In this document: piece after piece, positions 1-8,397 of the stretch | Layout: each line of letters starts with the position of its first letter | Position numbering within the stretch: position 1 is the first letter of the stretch | Source of the DNA: Chamaesiphon sp. 341R_metabat_111 | GTDB taxonomy: Bacteria > Cyanobacteriota > Cyanobacteriia > Cyanobacteriales > Chamaesiphonaceae | Reading direction: 5' to 3' | Length of the DNA: 33,822 bases | NCBI GenBank assembly: GCA_025351825.1 | Contig: JANXVE010000123.1 | Span: forward strand, 1-33,822 | The notes under the pieces: model-generated | Databases searched by the model: none | What the model was told of the DNA's origin: nothing | What the model saw: the letters and a program-made list of their open reading frames with translations, nothing else | Program-made: the position numbers and the translations under genes

Positions 1-7
1 TCGATTC

Positions 8-77
8 GCCCCCCAGCCCCCAATTCTGGGGGAGCCAATCTCTGGAAAGTCCCCCAGAATTGGGGGATTTAGGGGGC
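8..77. repeat. Dispersed palindromic repeat (CCCCCA family)
   Basis: Two perfect 17-base arms (CCCCCAATTCTGGGGGA at 17-33 and its complement at 50-66) are flanked by further C-rich (8-16) and G-rich (67-77) blocks. This matches the look of a dispersed repeat common in cyanobacterial intergenic DNA. It lies about 165 bp beyond the 3' end of the minus-strand receiver-HlyD gene and could end that transcript, although no clear T-run follows. Confidence 0.75.
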
Positions 78-241
78 AATTAACCTAGAAACGAAGCAAA
101 TAAAACTTGTGTATACACGGTAGCCTTGGAAAGGGGAGGAGCCAATCTGTCAGTTCTCCAATTTAATTTGGTATTACTAATAACTCTTCAAGTACTCGCT
201 TAAAATCAGCCGATTTATTTCTATTCACTATTCACGATCCA

Positions 242-2164
242 CTACTTCGGAAAATAAACCGTACCAATTTGCCCAATCAAAGCAGTTGGTTTGGGATTGG
301 TGAATTCGACTTCAATCCGTTGAGTGGATCGATCGGATTGTGGTATAATATTAGCAATTATCCCGCCTATTTCTTGGCTGTCGATCGCCATTCCGACTTT
401 GACGATCGTGCGTTGGCCAATTTTGAGCAGTCTAGCTACTTGGGGTTCTAGATCTAGACCGATTTTGAGTTTACGAGGGTTGGTAATACTGACTAATCTG
501 ATTCCAGTGGATACTCGATCGCCTGTGGATAGAGCAACCTCGGTGGTAGTGCCAGCAATTGGTGCGGTAATATTGACGGTTGTAGGTTCGAGAACTGGCT
601 TCTGAGTAATTGGTAGATTTTTGGCCGCAATCGGCAGGGTTTTGGGACGTTGGAGTTGTTGCAACCTAATTCCGATCTGTTGGCTATCTGCTTGGGCGGC
701 TTGGAGTTGTGCTTGGAGCTGATGGAGTTGCCCTGCTTGTTCTTTGAGTGCAAGCTGTTGCTGTAGCTGAGTGGATTTAGCTTGAGCGGCTTGTTTGGTA
801 GTCGCGACTTCGGCAGCAGCGATCGCACTATCATAGTCAGACTGGGCAATATTTAGATCGGCTTGGGCGACTGTCATCTCTTTTTCTGCTTGCTCCAGCC
901 GCTCTAGGGAAATTGCACCTTCACTTTGATACTGAGCCAATCGATCGTAGGTGGCTAATGTTCGATCGTAGATTGCTTGAGCACGAGTAATCGCCTCGCG
1001 CTTTTGGTTGAGCACAAATTGTTCTGGTCGATCTGCGCTAACTGTGGTGAGCACATTAGCCTTGGCAACTTGGGCGCGGAGGGGTGCAATATTGCGCTGA
1101 TAATTGACGATTGCTAATTGGATTGTTTTGATGCGTCCGAGAGCTGCTTGCTGTTCGCCCATGAGTAGTTGTTCTTGCTGGCGGACTTGCTGCTGCTGCT
1201 GAAATACTTGTTGCTGCTGCTGGGAGGCTTGCTGAAGTACTGTTTGCTTTTGTCCGGCGACAGCTTGCTGTTGCTGAAGGATCTTGGCTTGGTTAGCTTG
1301 TTCGGCATCAACGTTCCGAATCGTCAATAATGGATCTCCAAGTTGAACCGACTGTCCCACTTTGACATGGGTTGCCACGATCGATCCTGGCATAGTTGCA
1401 TCGATTTTAGTCACATGCAATGGTTCAATTTTGCCCGTAAAGGGGAGATTACCAATTTGCTGAGATCGATCCTGATTGCTAGGCGGATTAGCAGGTTTTT
1501 TTAAGCCCTGTCGGAGTAAATAGAGCGAAAACGTCAGCCCCAATCCCGCTAATACCAGTGCCGCAGCCTGATACCACCCGATTGATTTGCGTGCTTGTCG
1601 GGTTGCCGTAACATCTAAAATTAATTCTGAAGGTAGATCGAATTCGGAATTTGGGGCAATCGACTTATGCTTATTGATGCCAGTTAATTCCAAGCCGCCA
1701 GGATAGTCCATCGGATCTAGCTTCGATTTTCGATCTGACAATCCTGCAACAGCTTTATTTGGAATAAATTTTTCAAATAATCCAGGCGCAATCTGCATAT
1801 AGCCCCGATTGACAAACCGTACCGCATCACAAATTTCTTGAGCTGGGGCACCTTTTAGAATATAACCATTGGCTCCGGCATAGAGCGATTTCGCGACATA
1901 CTCATCGCTATCGTGACTACTTAGGACGAGTACTTTGGTTTTGAGCGAGCTGTGAGAAATAATTTTGGTGGCAAGTACCCCATCTATATCGGGCATCTCC
2001 ATATCCATGAGCACGACATCAGGGAGCAGTAATTTTACCTGCTCGATCGCATCATAGCCATTGTCTACCATGCCGACGATATCAAAGTCTGGCTCAGTCT
2101 CCAATAGGGACTTTAGCCTTTCTCTAATGCTCTTCTGGTCATCTACCAGGAGAATGCGAATCAT
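242..2164 (-). CDS. Receiver domain fused to HlyD-type membrane fusion protein
   Basis: A 640-residue protein. Residues 1-120 are a complete CheY-like receiver of the NarL/FixJ style: acidic pair D8/D9, phospho-acceptor D54 in LMDMEMPD, S82 and K104. A linker follows, then one membrane helix near 197-218. The rest is a periplasmic adaptor of the HlyD/RND-MFP type: first lipoyl-like half near 248-285, a long Gln-rich coiled-coil hairpin about 290-505, second lipoyl half near 527-556, and a beta-barrel C-terminus. The helix-turn-helix usually found after such receivers is absent. I chose the ATG at 2164 because AAGGAA lies six bases upstream; a TTG two codons earlier is the alternative. Inference: a histidine kinase may control assembly or activity of an exporter through this adaptor. 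No ABC or RND partner and no kinase is visible nearby. Confidence 0.88.
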   Translation of the reverse strand: MIRILLVDDQKSIRERLKSLLETEPDFDIVGMVDNGYDAIEQVKLLLPDVVLMDMEMPDIDGVLATKIISHSSLKTKVLVLSSHDSDEYVAKSLYAGANGYILKGAPAQEICDAVRFVNRGYMQIAPGLFEKFIPNKAVAGLSDRKSKLDPMDYPGGLELTGINKHKSIAPNSEFDLPSELILDVTATRQARKSIGWYQAAALVLAGLGLTFSLYLLRQGLKKPANPPSNQDRSQQIGNLPFTGKIEPLHVTKIDATMPGSIVATHVKVGQSVQLGDPLLTIRNVDAEQANQAKILQQQQAVAGQKQTVLQQASQQQQQVFQQQQQVRQQEQLLMGEQQAALGRIKTIQLAIVNYQRNIAPLRAQVAKANVLTTVSADRPEQFVLNQKREAITRAQAIYDRTLATYDRLAQYQSEGAISLERLEQAEKEMTVAQADLNIAQSDYDSAIAAAEVATTKQAAQAKSTQLQQQLALKEQAGQLHQLQAQLQAAQADSQQIGIRLQQLQRPKTLPIAAKNLPITQKPVLEPTTVNITAPIAGTTTEVALSTGDRVSTGIRLVSITNPRKLKIGLDLEPQVARLLKIGQRTIVKVGMAIDSQEIGGIIANIIPQSDRSTQRIEVEFTNPKPTALIGQIGTVYFPK

Positions 2165-2637
2165 GTCCAATTCCTTAATATTGTGATACTCATTACCAAT
2201 TGACTGATGCTGTTGTTATTCGGTTCACTTACAAGGTTTGAAAATATATGCCTACAACACACAACCATATTATTACCGATCTAGGTGATCTCGATCGCTT
2301 ACATTTGCTACTTAAGGGTTCATTTTTTACCACTCTAAAGTATTGTTCGACAGACAGCCTGTTATGGAGACATTACAAATACTATTATTGTGCTTGTAGC
2401 AATTATCACTCAAGCCATGAGATTTGCGATGGGGATGAGATCACAGCTTACTACTTTTCGGTCAAGTGGCGGAGTAGGGGATGGGAGACTGGGGGACTGG
2501 GAGACTGGGGTAGGTTTCTGTTGCATGTCGATCGGGGATTCTCGATCGACACATCATATATTTATTTTGATAAATTTAGCTGGTGAGCAATTTAGGGCAA
2601 TGCCCACCCTCGTTAGCTAAAGTTTAAGGTCTAAATC
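2165..2637. other. Intergenic gap with short G-rich tandem repeat
   Basis: No convincing gene is present. Short open frames here have random-looking composition. At 2481-2513 there is a degenerate tandem repeat built on GGGAGACTGG, a low-complexity type also seen reverse-complemented before nadB. The gap separates the ExbB-like gene from the receiver-HlyD gene on the same strand, so co-transcription is possible but not shown. Confidence 0.6.
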
Positions 2638-3309
2638 TTAGAATCTGTCGTCTGCTTGTCGATCGATCGATTTGCCTTTGATATTGAGCCAATGTTCTCG
2701 GTAGAGTAATTCTAGCTGATTTCCCGCGCCGCGAAATAAGTTGATTTGACCAAATATCAATCCTTGAAATAGCCGATAAAAGCCGAGACTGACGATCGCG
2801 ACGATCATGCCAGTCGCTGTGGAAATTAAGGATTCGCTAATCCCCAAAGTTACCGTGCCACCAGCGGAGGTGCCCAAATCGCCTAGTTTGATCCCACTGA
2901 GCGATCGAATCAAGCCTAATACTGTTCCGAGTAATCCCAGCAAGGGAGCCAGGGCGATGATTGATTCCAAGGATTTATCACCCTTTCGCATCTTGGCAAT
3001 TTCTTCCTCTGCTGATGCTTCGAGGGCGAGTTTGAATGTCTCAGGATCGGGATTTGTGCGCTTGAGCGGAGCGTAGAGAAATCTGCCAATTGGTTTGCGA
3101 TTGCGTTCTTGTTTGGCAATTTGGGCAGCGGTGTCCCATTCATCATTGGCACTAGCTTCTAATACCCGCTCGATCAGTTCTTCTTCTTTCCTAGTCGTTT
3201 TGAACCAAAACCACAGCCGTTCAAAGATTGTCGCTAATGATAAAATTGACAACCCAAATAATGGCCACATCGTTGCACCACCTTTCTCAAACAATTCTCT
3301 AGCATCCAT
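2638..3309 (-). CDS. MotA/TolQ/ExbB proton channel family protein
   Basis: A 223-residue membrane protein with the TolQ/ExbB layout: one helix near residues 14-34, a cytoplasmic stretch of about 80 residues, then two helices near 115-180. The second helix holds APLLGLLGTVLGLI, the family signature, and the third holds GISESLISTATGMIVAI, where ExbB/TolQ have their conserved Thr and small residues. Proteins of this family form the ion channel of motors that energise outer-membrane transport or cell-envelope processes together with an ExbD/TolR subunit. No ExbD/TolR gene is adjacent; the next gene downstream on the same strand is the receiver-HlyD fusion, 473 bp away. Exact role unknown. Confidence 0.88.
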   Translation of the reverse strand: MDARELFEKGGATMWPLFGLSILSLATIFERLWFWFKTTRKEEELIERVLEASANDEWDTAAQIAKQERNRKPIGRFLYAPLKRTNPDPETFKLALEASAEEEIAKMRKGDKSLESIIALAPLLGLLGTVLGLIRSLSGIKLGDLGTSAGGTVTLGISESLISTATGMIVAIVSLGFYRLFQGLIFGQINLFRGAGNQLELLYREHWLNIKGKSIDRQADDRF

Positions 3310-3311
3310 AG

Positions 3312-3337
3312 GTTAGTTGTTAGTTGATAGTTGATAG
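3312..3337. repeat. Heptameric tandem repeat (STRR type)
   Basis: Four near-copies of a seven-base unit (GTTAGTT/GATAGTT) just upstream of the ExbB-like gene. Short tandemly repeated heptamers of this kind are a known feature of cyanobacterial genomes. Confidence 0.7.
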
Positions 3338-3571
3338 TCGATCGTTAAAGAACTATGGCAATCCTATTTAATTTTCCCGTAGTAACGTTAACCTGTAGAA
3401 ATAATGCTTCGTTTGTAATAAGCATAGACAAATGATACCTGCCCAAAGATCCACGCATCTGACTTGGAATCGCTATTGAGTTAAATGTATCTCCACTTAC
3501 AGTAACATCTGACTTGCCCAAGCTGTGCAACAATAGTTCAAATAAAGATTTAGATTTTCCCTCATAAAGTG

Positions 3572-4318
3572 ATGAATATGTTGAATAGTCTGCAAACAGC
3601 CTTTGCTAGTAACCAAGTCCTCAAAGTCATCAGTGGGCTAAATAATTTTGATGTCGATCGAGTTGCTGCTGTGGTTCGAGCTGCCGATCGAGGTGGTGCT
3701 ACATTCTTAGATATCGCTGCCGATGCTGATTTAGTGCGGATGGCGCGTCAGCTCACCAATTTACCAATCTGCGTTTCTGCTGTTGACCCCCAATTATTCG
3801 TCGCTTGTGTCGAAGCTGGTGCGGACTTAATTGAGATCGGTAACTTCGATAGTTTCTACGCGCAAGGTATCCGATTTGAAGCTGATGAAGTTTTAGACCT
3901 GACTGTGGCTACTCGTGCCTTGTTGCCTCATATTACCCTGTCTGTGACAGTTCCCCATATCTTGACGCTGGACAAGCAAGTTGAGCTAGCTCAAGCTCTC
4001 GTCGCAGCGGGTGCAGATATTATCCAAACCGAAGGTGGTACTAGCAGTGCGCCAACTCATTCAGGTACCCTGGGTTTAATTGAAAAGGCGGCACCTACCC
4101 TGGCTGCTGCTTATGAAATCTCTCGTGCAGTGAGCGTACCCGTACTCTGTGCGTCTGGTTTGTCTAGCGTGACTGCACCGCTGGCAATTTCGGCTGGTGC
4201 GGCAGGTATCGGCGTGGGTTCGGCAATCAATAAGCTCAATGATGAGCTGGCAATGATTGCGGTTGTTCGTAGTTTGGTTGAAGCTTTGGCTGCTACCCGT
4301 GCTGCTGTCAGAGTTTAG
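3572..4318 (+). CDS. ycf23: Ycf23-like DUF561 TIM-barrel protein
   Basis: About 248 residues. The alternating pattern of short hydrophobic strands and helices, with glycines at strand ends (ADLIEIGNFD, AGADIIQTEGG, VPVLCASGLSS, GAAGIGVGSAI), indicates a TIM barrel like NanE or ThiG. The sequence fits the DUF561 family, represented in algal plastids by ycf23, whose biochemical role is not established. Three start codons cluster here (GTG 3569, ATG 3572, ATG 3578) with no clear ribosome-binding site; I chose ATG 3572. It appears to be a single-gene unit ending at a hairpin at 4347-4373. Confidence 0.85.
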   Translation: MNMLNSLQTAFASNQVLKVISGLNNFDVDRVAAVVRAADRGGATFLDIAADADLVRMARQLTNLPICVSAVDPQLFVACVEAGADLIEIGNFDSFYAQGIRFEADEVLDLTVATRALLPHITLSVTVPHILTLDKQVELAQALVAAGADIIQTEGGTSSAPTHSGTLGLIEKAAPTLAAAYEISRAVSVPVLCASGLSSVTAPLAISAGAAGIGVGSAINKLNDELAMIAVVRSLVEALAATRAAVRV

Positions 4319-4346
4319 TCTACTAGTGCTAGCGTAGTCGATCGGG

Positions 4347-4373
4347 TACCCCTACAGATTAGTTGTGGGGGTA
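4347..4373 (+). terminator. Hairpin after ycf23-like gene
   Basis: TACCCCTACA pairs with TGTGGGGGTA across a 7-base loop with one wobble pair, followed by AGATTT. It is a plausible rho-independent terminator, probably derived from the dispersed GTAGGGG repeat family found elsewhere in the window. Confidence 0.5.
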
Positions 4374-4401
4374 AGATTTAAGATTGGCAATGTTAACCTG
4401 T

Positions 4402-4425
4402 AGGGGCGGTGCTTCATGCCCGCCC
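4402..4425. repeat. Dispersed GTAGGGGC-type repeat copy
   Basis: TAGGGGCGG followed by CCCGCCC forms a short GC-rich inverted repeat. It resembles the GTAGGGG elements at 16585-16642 and 26624-26684. Confidence 0.55.
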
Positions 4426-4514
4426 TCTAGGGTTCAAGCTAACCCCCAATCCCTAGATTGACAAATATCAACTAAAATACAGATTAGTCTCCTCGTGATA
4501 ATGGAACACTTTCT

Positions 4515-5270
4515 GTGATTTCTAACCTAATTGCTGACTTTCGGATTATCTTCGATCGCGATCCCGCTGCGCGTAACTGGGTAGAGGTTCTATTTTGTTA
4601 TCCAGGACTACAAGCGTTGTCGCTACATCGTTTTGCCCATTTACTCCATACATTGCGGATACCATTTGTTCCCCGATTTATCTCTTATTTATCGCGATTT
4701 TTTACGGGAATTGAGATTCATCCAGGTGCGACGATCGGCAAGGGCGTATTTATCGATCATGGCATGGGTGTAGTAATTGGTGAAACCGCAATTATTGGTG
4801 ATTATGCTCTAATTTATCAGGGCGTTACCCTCGGCGGTACGGGTAAAGAAAGTGGCAAACGCCACCCAACCCTGGGCGAAAATGTGGTGGTTGGGGCAGG
4901 TGCGAAGGTATTGGGCAATCTGCAAATCGGTAGCAATGTCAGAATTGGGGCGGGTTCGGTAGTACTGCGTAGTGTACCTTCGGATTGCACGGTAGTCGGG
5001 ATTCCAGGTCGGATTTTGTATCGAGCGGGTGAGAAAATGGGGCCATTGGAGCATGGTAATCTCCCCGATACTGAAGCAGAAGTAATTCAGGCACTACTCG
5101 ATCGAATTGAGAGTTTAGAAAAACAAGTTCAGAAGATCCAAGTCGAACAAACTTGCAATGCGATCGCCCAAGGGATTGAAACACCCTCAGCAGAAGGGAT
5201 TGAGCTACCGCCAAGCTGTCAATTAAACGATAAAGTTATTCGCCAATTTTTGGACGGTGCGGGGATTTAG
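4515..5270 (+). CDS. cysE: Serine O-acetyltransferase
   Basis: A 251-residue enzyme that acetylates L-serine with acetyl-CoA, the first committed step of cysteine synthesis in the cytoplasm. The N-terminal helical part contains [16 protein letters not shown], typical of the shorter (non-enteric) SATs. It is followed by hexapeptide repeats of a left-handed beta-helix with the active-site blocks [10 protein letters not shown] and [12 protein letters not shown] and the closing VVGIPGR. A roughly 60-residue C-terminal tail with a short coiled coil extends past the conserved core. The start is a GTG: the ATG at 4501 runs into a stop in its own frame, and no in-frame ATG precedes the conserved region. 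No ribosome-binding site is obvious. No regulatory element was recognised. Confidence 0.93.
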   Translation: MISNLIADFRIIFDRDPAARNWVEVLFCYPGLQALSLHRFAHLLHTLRIPFVPRFISYLSRFFTGIEIHPGATIGKGVFIDHGMGVVIGETAIIGDYALIYQGVTLGGTGKESGKRHPTLGENVVVGAGAKVLGNLQIGSNVRIGAGSVVLRSVPSDCTVVGIPGRILYRAGEKMGPLEHGNLPDTEAEVIQALLDRIESLEKQVQKIQVEQTCNAIAQGIETPSAEGIELPPSCQLNDKVIRQFLDGAGI

Positions 5271-5290
5271 CTTCGGTGAGATTCTCCCAA

Positions 5291-5390
5291 TAGGGGTAAC
5301 TCATGAAGCGGCGGTTTTATTCTCCTGGGGGAGAGGCTCCGCCAACGGAGGTTCCCTCCGAATAAAAAAACCGACAAGACATTACCCCTA
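5291..5390. repeat. Long interrupted palindrome between convergent genes
   Basis: Nested inverted repeats: TAGGGGTAA (5291-5299) with TTACCCCTA (5382-5390); CGGTTTTATTC (5312-5322) with GAATAAAAAAACCG (5360-5373, three extra A); and a GC-rich inner stem (GGCTCCG / CGGAGGT). The whole can fold into one long hairpin. It sits between the convergent cysE and coiled-coil genes and probably serves as a two-way terminator. MITE-like origin is possible but no terminal target duplication was identified. Confidence 0.65.
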
Positions 5391-5414
5391 CCTGTGAATT
5401 AAGATTGTCAAGAA

Positions 5415-5735
5415 TTACTTATCTTCTTTGTCTTTACCTTCCAATCGAATTACTCGCCGTTTCAACAACCGAGTTTGTCGAGAGTTGTCAGCTAGCTCAT
5501 AGTTGAGGTCATCATTGTAAGACATCAAAGATTTAAACCCCTCACGGATCATCACGCTTTGAGTACCTTCGATACTGTCAATTCGGTGACGCAGATCTGT
5601 TACATCTTCACGCAGGGCATTGACATTCTGGTTGATAGCAGTAATTTGCTGGTGTGTCGCTGACATACTCTGTTGCATGAGATCGCGCAACTGAGCAATT
5701 TGAGACTCGATTCGATCGAAACGTTCTTCTGACAT
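5415..5735 (-). CDS. Small coiled-coil protein of unknown function
   Basis: A 106-residue soluble protein with no signal peptide or membrane helix. Residues 1-60 show heptad spacing of hydrophobic residues (FDRIESQIAQLRDLM, INQNVNALREDVTDL), suggesting a parallel coiled coil. The C-terminus is strongly charged (RLLKRRVIRLEGKDKEDK). Short proteins of this kind are widespread in cyanobacteria without an assigned role. ATG start at 5735. It is divergent from the FAD oxidoreductase gene, with a strong hairpin between the two. Confidence 0.7.
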   Translation of the reverse strand: MSEERFDRIESQIAQLRDLMQQSMSATHQQITAINQNVNALREDVTDLRHRIDSIEGTQSVMIREGFKSLMSYNDDLNYELADNSRQTRLLKRRVIRLEGKDKEDK

Positions 5736-5770
5736 ATGCTATGGTGAAATTAAGAATTGAGAATTGTTTT

Positions 5771-5807
5771 GAAATACGGCTTTAGGTATCAGCTAAAGCC
5801 GTATTTC
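5771..5807. promoter_or_regulatory. Perfect 15-bp inverted repeat between divergent genes
   Basis: GAAATACGGCTTTAG and its exact complement are separated by seven bases (GTATCAG). It lies 36 bp upstream of the coiled-coil gene start (minus) and about 190 bp upstream of the FAD oxidoreductase start (plus), so it is not at the end of either gene. It could be an operator, a leader hairpin or a dispersed repeat; the sequence alone does not decide. Confidence 0.5.
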
Positions 5808-5992
5808 TATTGTAAGCCAAGATTGCGAAGTATCTTAATCAGGAACTTGTAAGCTAGATCGATCGTCGCAATGTGCTGGACGCTGGCGATCGATTCTCCA
5901 AGTCAGAAGCTATTGCTAAGACATGGTGGCGGGTGCCAGGTTGCATTACACTAAGTTCAAACCCCGCATTTACCCTTCGTAAAATTTCGACA

Positions 5993-8041
5993 ATGATAAA
6001 TAAACCATTAGCAGCTCTGTGTTTGGGCTTAGTTTTGCAATTAGGTTATTTACCAGTTAGTCTGGCTGCTAATGAGAATAAACCTGTCGATCGAATTATC
6101 GGTTGCGATCTGATGATTGCGGGTGGTGGATTGAGTGGTACGGCAACGGCTTATGAGAGCTTACTCGCTGGCAAAACAGTCTGCATGACAGAAATCACTG
6201 ACTGGGTAGGTGGACAGATTACCGCCCAAGGTGTGTCAGCTCTGGACGAACGCCCGACTCAACGCGCCAAGAAGTATTTCCCACGGGGCTATTTGGAATT
6301 TCGGCAAAAGATTCAGGACTATTATGGCAAGCTCAATCCTGGTGATTGCTGGGTGAGTGAGGCTTGCTTCCTGCCCAAGGATGCTAACAATATTTTGTAT
6401 GGGATGTTGCGGACAGCCGAGCGCAAGGGTAAAGGAAAATTACACTGGTATCCCAATACTGTGGTCAAAAATCTGATCGTCGGCAAACGCGGTGATGGAC
6501 AGCAAATTAACGGAGTGGTGGCAATTCAGCACACACCTCAGCCTGGAGCTGCGCCTTTAAATACTGAAACCTTATCGCAAACGATCGAAGATTCTTACAG
6601 TTATCGCGATTCGCCCAAGTTTCAGAAGCAGAAAATTATCTTTATCCCACCCTATCGCACCGCCAAACAGCAAGCATCTACCCCTGCAAATTGGTATGTA
6701 GTAGATGCCACGGAAACTGGTGAATTGGTGGGTTTAACCGATGTCCCCTATCGGCTGGGACTCGATCCGCGCACGGCGGAAGAACCTTCATCCGCTAGTA
6801 CTACTGGCGATCCTTACTGCACCCAGGGATTTACCTATCCCTTTGCAATGGAAACCACTGCAACTCCCCAACCTCAGGTGCCACCAGCTTTCTATGCACA
6901 GTATGCCCCCTACTATAGTTACGAACTCAAACGATTGGCTGATTTTGGGGTAGTTTATAGCTATCGGCGGATCTGGAGTCCAGGGGAAGGTAAGCCAGCC
7001 AAATTCGGTGGAATTAACTATGCCGCTCCTACCACTGGCGATATCTCGATGCAAAACTGGACATGGGGCAATGATTATCGCCCTGGTAGTGCCCAGGATA
7101 ACTTAATTCTCGATCGATCCCAGCTCCAAATCGGCAAACAACTAGAGCCAGACGGCTGGATGGGTGGACTCCGCACTGATACCCTTCGTAAAGGCGAAGA
7201 AAATGCTCAAGGGTTCTATTATTGGTTAGTTGCTGGCGAAACTGATTCCCGCGCCAATCCCGATCCAAAATCGCCTAACCACTGGTTGAAAACACCCAAT
7301 CCGAATCAACGTTACCTGGCTGGCTTGAATTCGCCAATGGGTACAGCCCACGGTTTATCCAAGTATCCATACATTCGCGAAGGGCGAAGAATTATCGGTA
7401 GACCTAGCTATGGATACAAAGATGGGTTTATGGTATCAGAGGTAGATATGAGCCGCAACAACCTGCTCGATTCCAAAAAGTTAGCCAAACTCACTCCAGC
7501 ACAACAGCGTCAGTTACGGGCAGATTTAGCTGGTGATAAAGCCTTAAATGTCTTGACTGGAGATCCAAAGGTACCGACTCGCAATCGATCGACTATTTAT
7601 GCCGATACAATTGGAATTGGGCACTATGCGATCGATTTCCATCCCTGTATGCAAAACAGCCCCCACGAATCCCCCAACAATGTGGAACGAGCGGGTTCGC
7701 GCAATGGCGAAGGACAAGCCTACCCCTTCCAAATTCCGCTTCGCGCCATGATTCCCCAAAAAATTGATAACATGTTGGTAACTGGTAAAAGTATTGCCAC
7801 CAGTCATGTCGCTGCTGCCGCCTACCGGATCCACTCCTTTGAATGGTCGGCTGGTGCCGCTGCTGGTACTACCGCCGCATTTGCCCTCGAACGGGGCGTG
7901 ACACCCGCTCAAATCGTCGAATCGCTCCCGAACCCATCACCCGCGATCGTCGAGCTACGCAAGCGGCTAGAAGCCAACAACAACCCGACTTCCTTCCCGA
8001 ATACTTCGATTCTGAATAATAATTGGCAAGATTGGAAATAA
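5993..8041 (+). CDS. Exported FAD-dependent oxidoreductase
   Basis: 682 residues from the ATG at 5993. An upstream in-frame extension exists, but the chosen start gives a clean Sec signal peptide (residues 1-25, hydrophobic LAALCLGLVLQLGYL, cleavage after SLA). The FAD-binding Rossmann motif follows immediately: CDLMIAGGGLSGT near 38-50, with an acidic strand end at CMTE, then WVGGQ as in the FAD_oxidored family. The C-terminal FAD contact region NMLVTGKSIATSHVAAAAYR is intact. The substrate is unknown; location is inferred to be periplasm or thylakoid lumen. The stop is six bases before clpS, so the two are likely co-transcribed, an unexpected pairing of an exported flavoprotein with a cytosolic protease adaptor. 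Confidence 0.85.
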   Translation: MINKPLAALCLGLVLQLGYLPVSLAANENKPVDRIIGCDLMIAGGGLSGTATAYESLLAGKTVCMTEITDWVGGQITAQGVSALDERPTQRAKKYFPRGYLEFRQKIQDYYGKLNPGDCWVSEACFLPKDANNILYGMLRTAERKGKGKLHWYPNTVVKNLIVGKRGDGQQINGVVAIQHTPQPGAAPLNTETLSQTIEDSYSYRDSPKFQKQKIIFIPPYRTAKQQASTPANWYVVDATETGELVGLTDVPYRLGLDPRTAEEPSSASTTGDPYCTQGFTYPFAMETTATPQPQVPPAFYAQYAPYYSYELKRLADFGVVYSYRRIWSPGEGKPAKFGGINYAAPTTGDISMQNWTWGNDYRPGSAQDNLILDRSQLQIGKQLEPDGWMGGLRTDTLRKGEENAQGFYYWLVAGETDSRANPDPKSPNHWLKTPNPNQRYLAGLNSPMGTAHGLSKYPYIREGRRIIGRPSYGYKDGFMVSEVDMSRNNLLDSKKLAKLTPAQQRQLRADLAGDKALNVLTGDPKVPTRNRSTIYADTIGIGHYAIDFHPCMQNSPHESPNNVERAGSRNGEGQAYPFQIPLRAMIPQKIDNMLVTGKSIATSHVAAAAYRIHSFEWSAGAAAGTTAAFALERGVTPAQIVESLPNPSPAIVELRKRLEANNNPTSFPNTSILNNNWQDWK

Positions 8042-8047
8042 ATTTCT

Positions 8048-8338
8048 ATGGTGTTTACGACGGATCGATCGAGTCAAGCAGTTCTCTCACCGCCCAAGCC
8101 TTACCCAAATTTTAAGGTGATTGTGTTGAATGATGATTTCAATACATTTGAGCATGTCAGTACAACGTTGATGACTTACTTACCTGGGATGGGTGAAGAG
8201 CGGGCGTGGGAACTCACCAATCAAATCCACTTCGAGGGACAGGCGATTGTCTGGGCTGGCCCTCAAGAGCAAGCGGAGCTGTATCACCAGCAGCTTCAGC
8301 GAGCTGGCTTGACGATGGCTCCGTTGGAGGGGGCTTAA
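8048..8338 (+). CDS. clpS: ATP-dependent Clp protease adaptor ClpS
   Basis: A 96-residue protein with the ClpS core: FKVIVLNDDFNTFEHV, containing the Asp pair that contacts N-degron substrates, then an amphipathic helix region and a C-terminal FEGQAIVWAGPQEQAELYHQQL strand-helix unit. ClpS binds the N-domain of ClpC/ClpA and delivers N-degron proteins for degradation. Cyanobacteria often have two ClpS paralogues; I cannot tell which this is, although the divergent NDDFNTF reading, compared with the commoner NDD-Y-TP, hints at the second type. It lies six bases after the FAD oxidoreductase and is followed by a hairpin terminator. Confidence 0.88.
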   Translation: MVFTTDRSSQAVLSPPKPYPNFKVIVLNDDFNTFEHVSTTLMTYLPGMGEERAWELTNQIHFEGQAIVWAGPQEQAELYHQQLQRAGLTMAPLEGA

Positions 8339-8350
8339 GCAGTTTAGATT

Positions 8351-8390
8351 AATTGAGAATTGAGAATTGAGAATTAAGAATTGAAAATTG
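8351..8390. repeat. Heptameric tandem repeat (ATTGAGA)
   Basis: Five degenerate copies of ATTGAGA in a row after clpS. A shorter relative occurs near 5752-5766. Confidence 0.75.
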
Positions 8391-8397
8391 GGTTTTT

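Noticed and set aside
2248-2620. Two plus-strand open frames of 76 and 112 codons
   Set aside because: They run through a low-complexity GGGAGACTGG repeat, lack family features and have no ribosome-binding site.
3345-3533. Minus-strand frame of 62 codons upstream of the ExbB-like gene
   Set aside because: No recognisable domain and no ribosome-binding site; it fills a gap by chance as far as I can tell, although a tiny gene cannot be fully excluded.
5873-5992. N-terminal extension of the FAD oxidoreductase by 40 residues
   Set aside because: The extension would bury the signal peptide; the ATG at 5993 gives a normal exported precursor.
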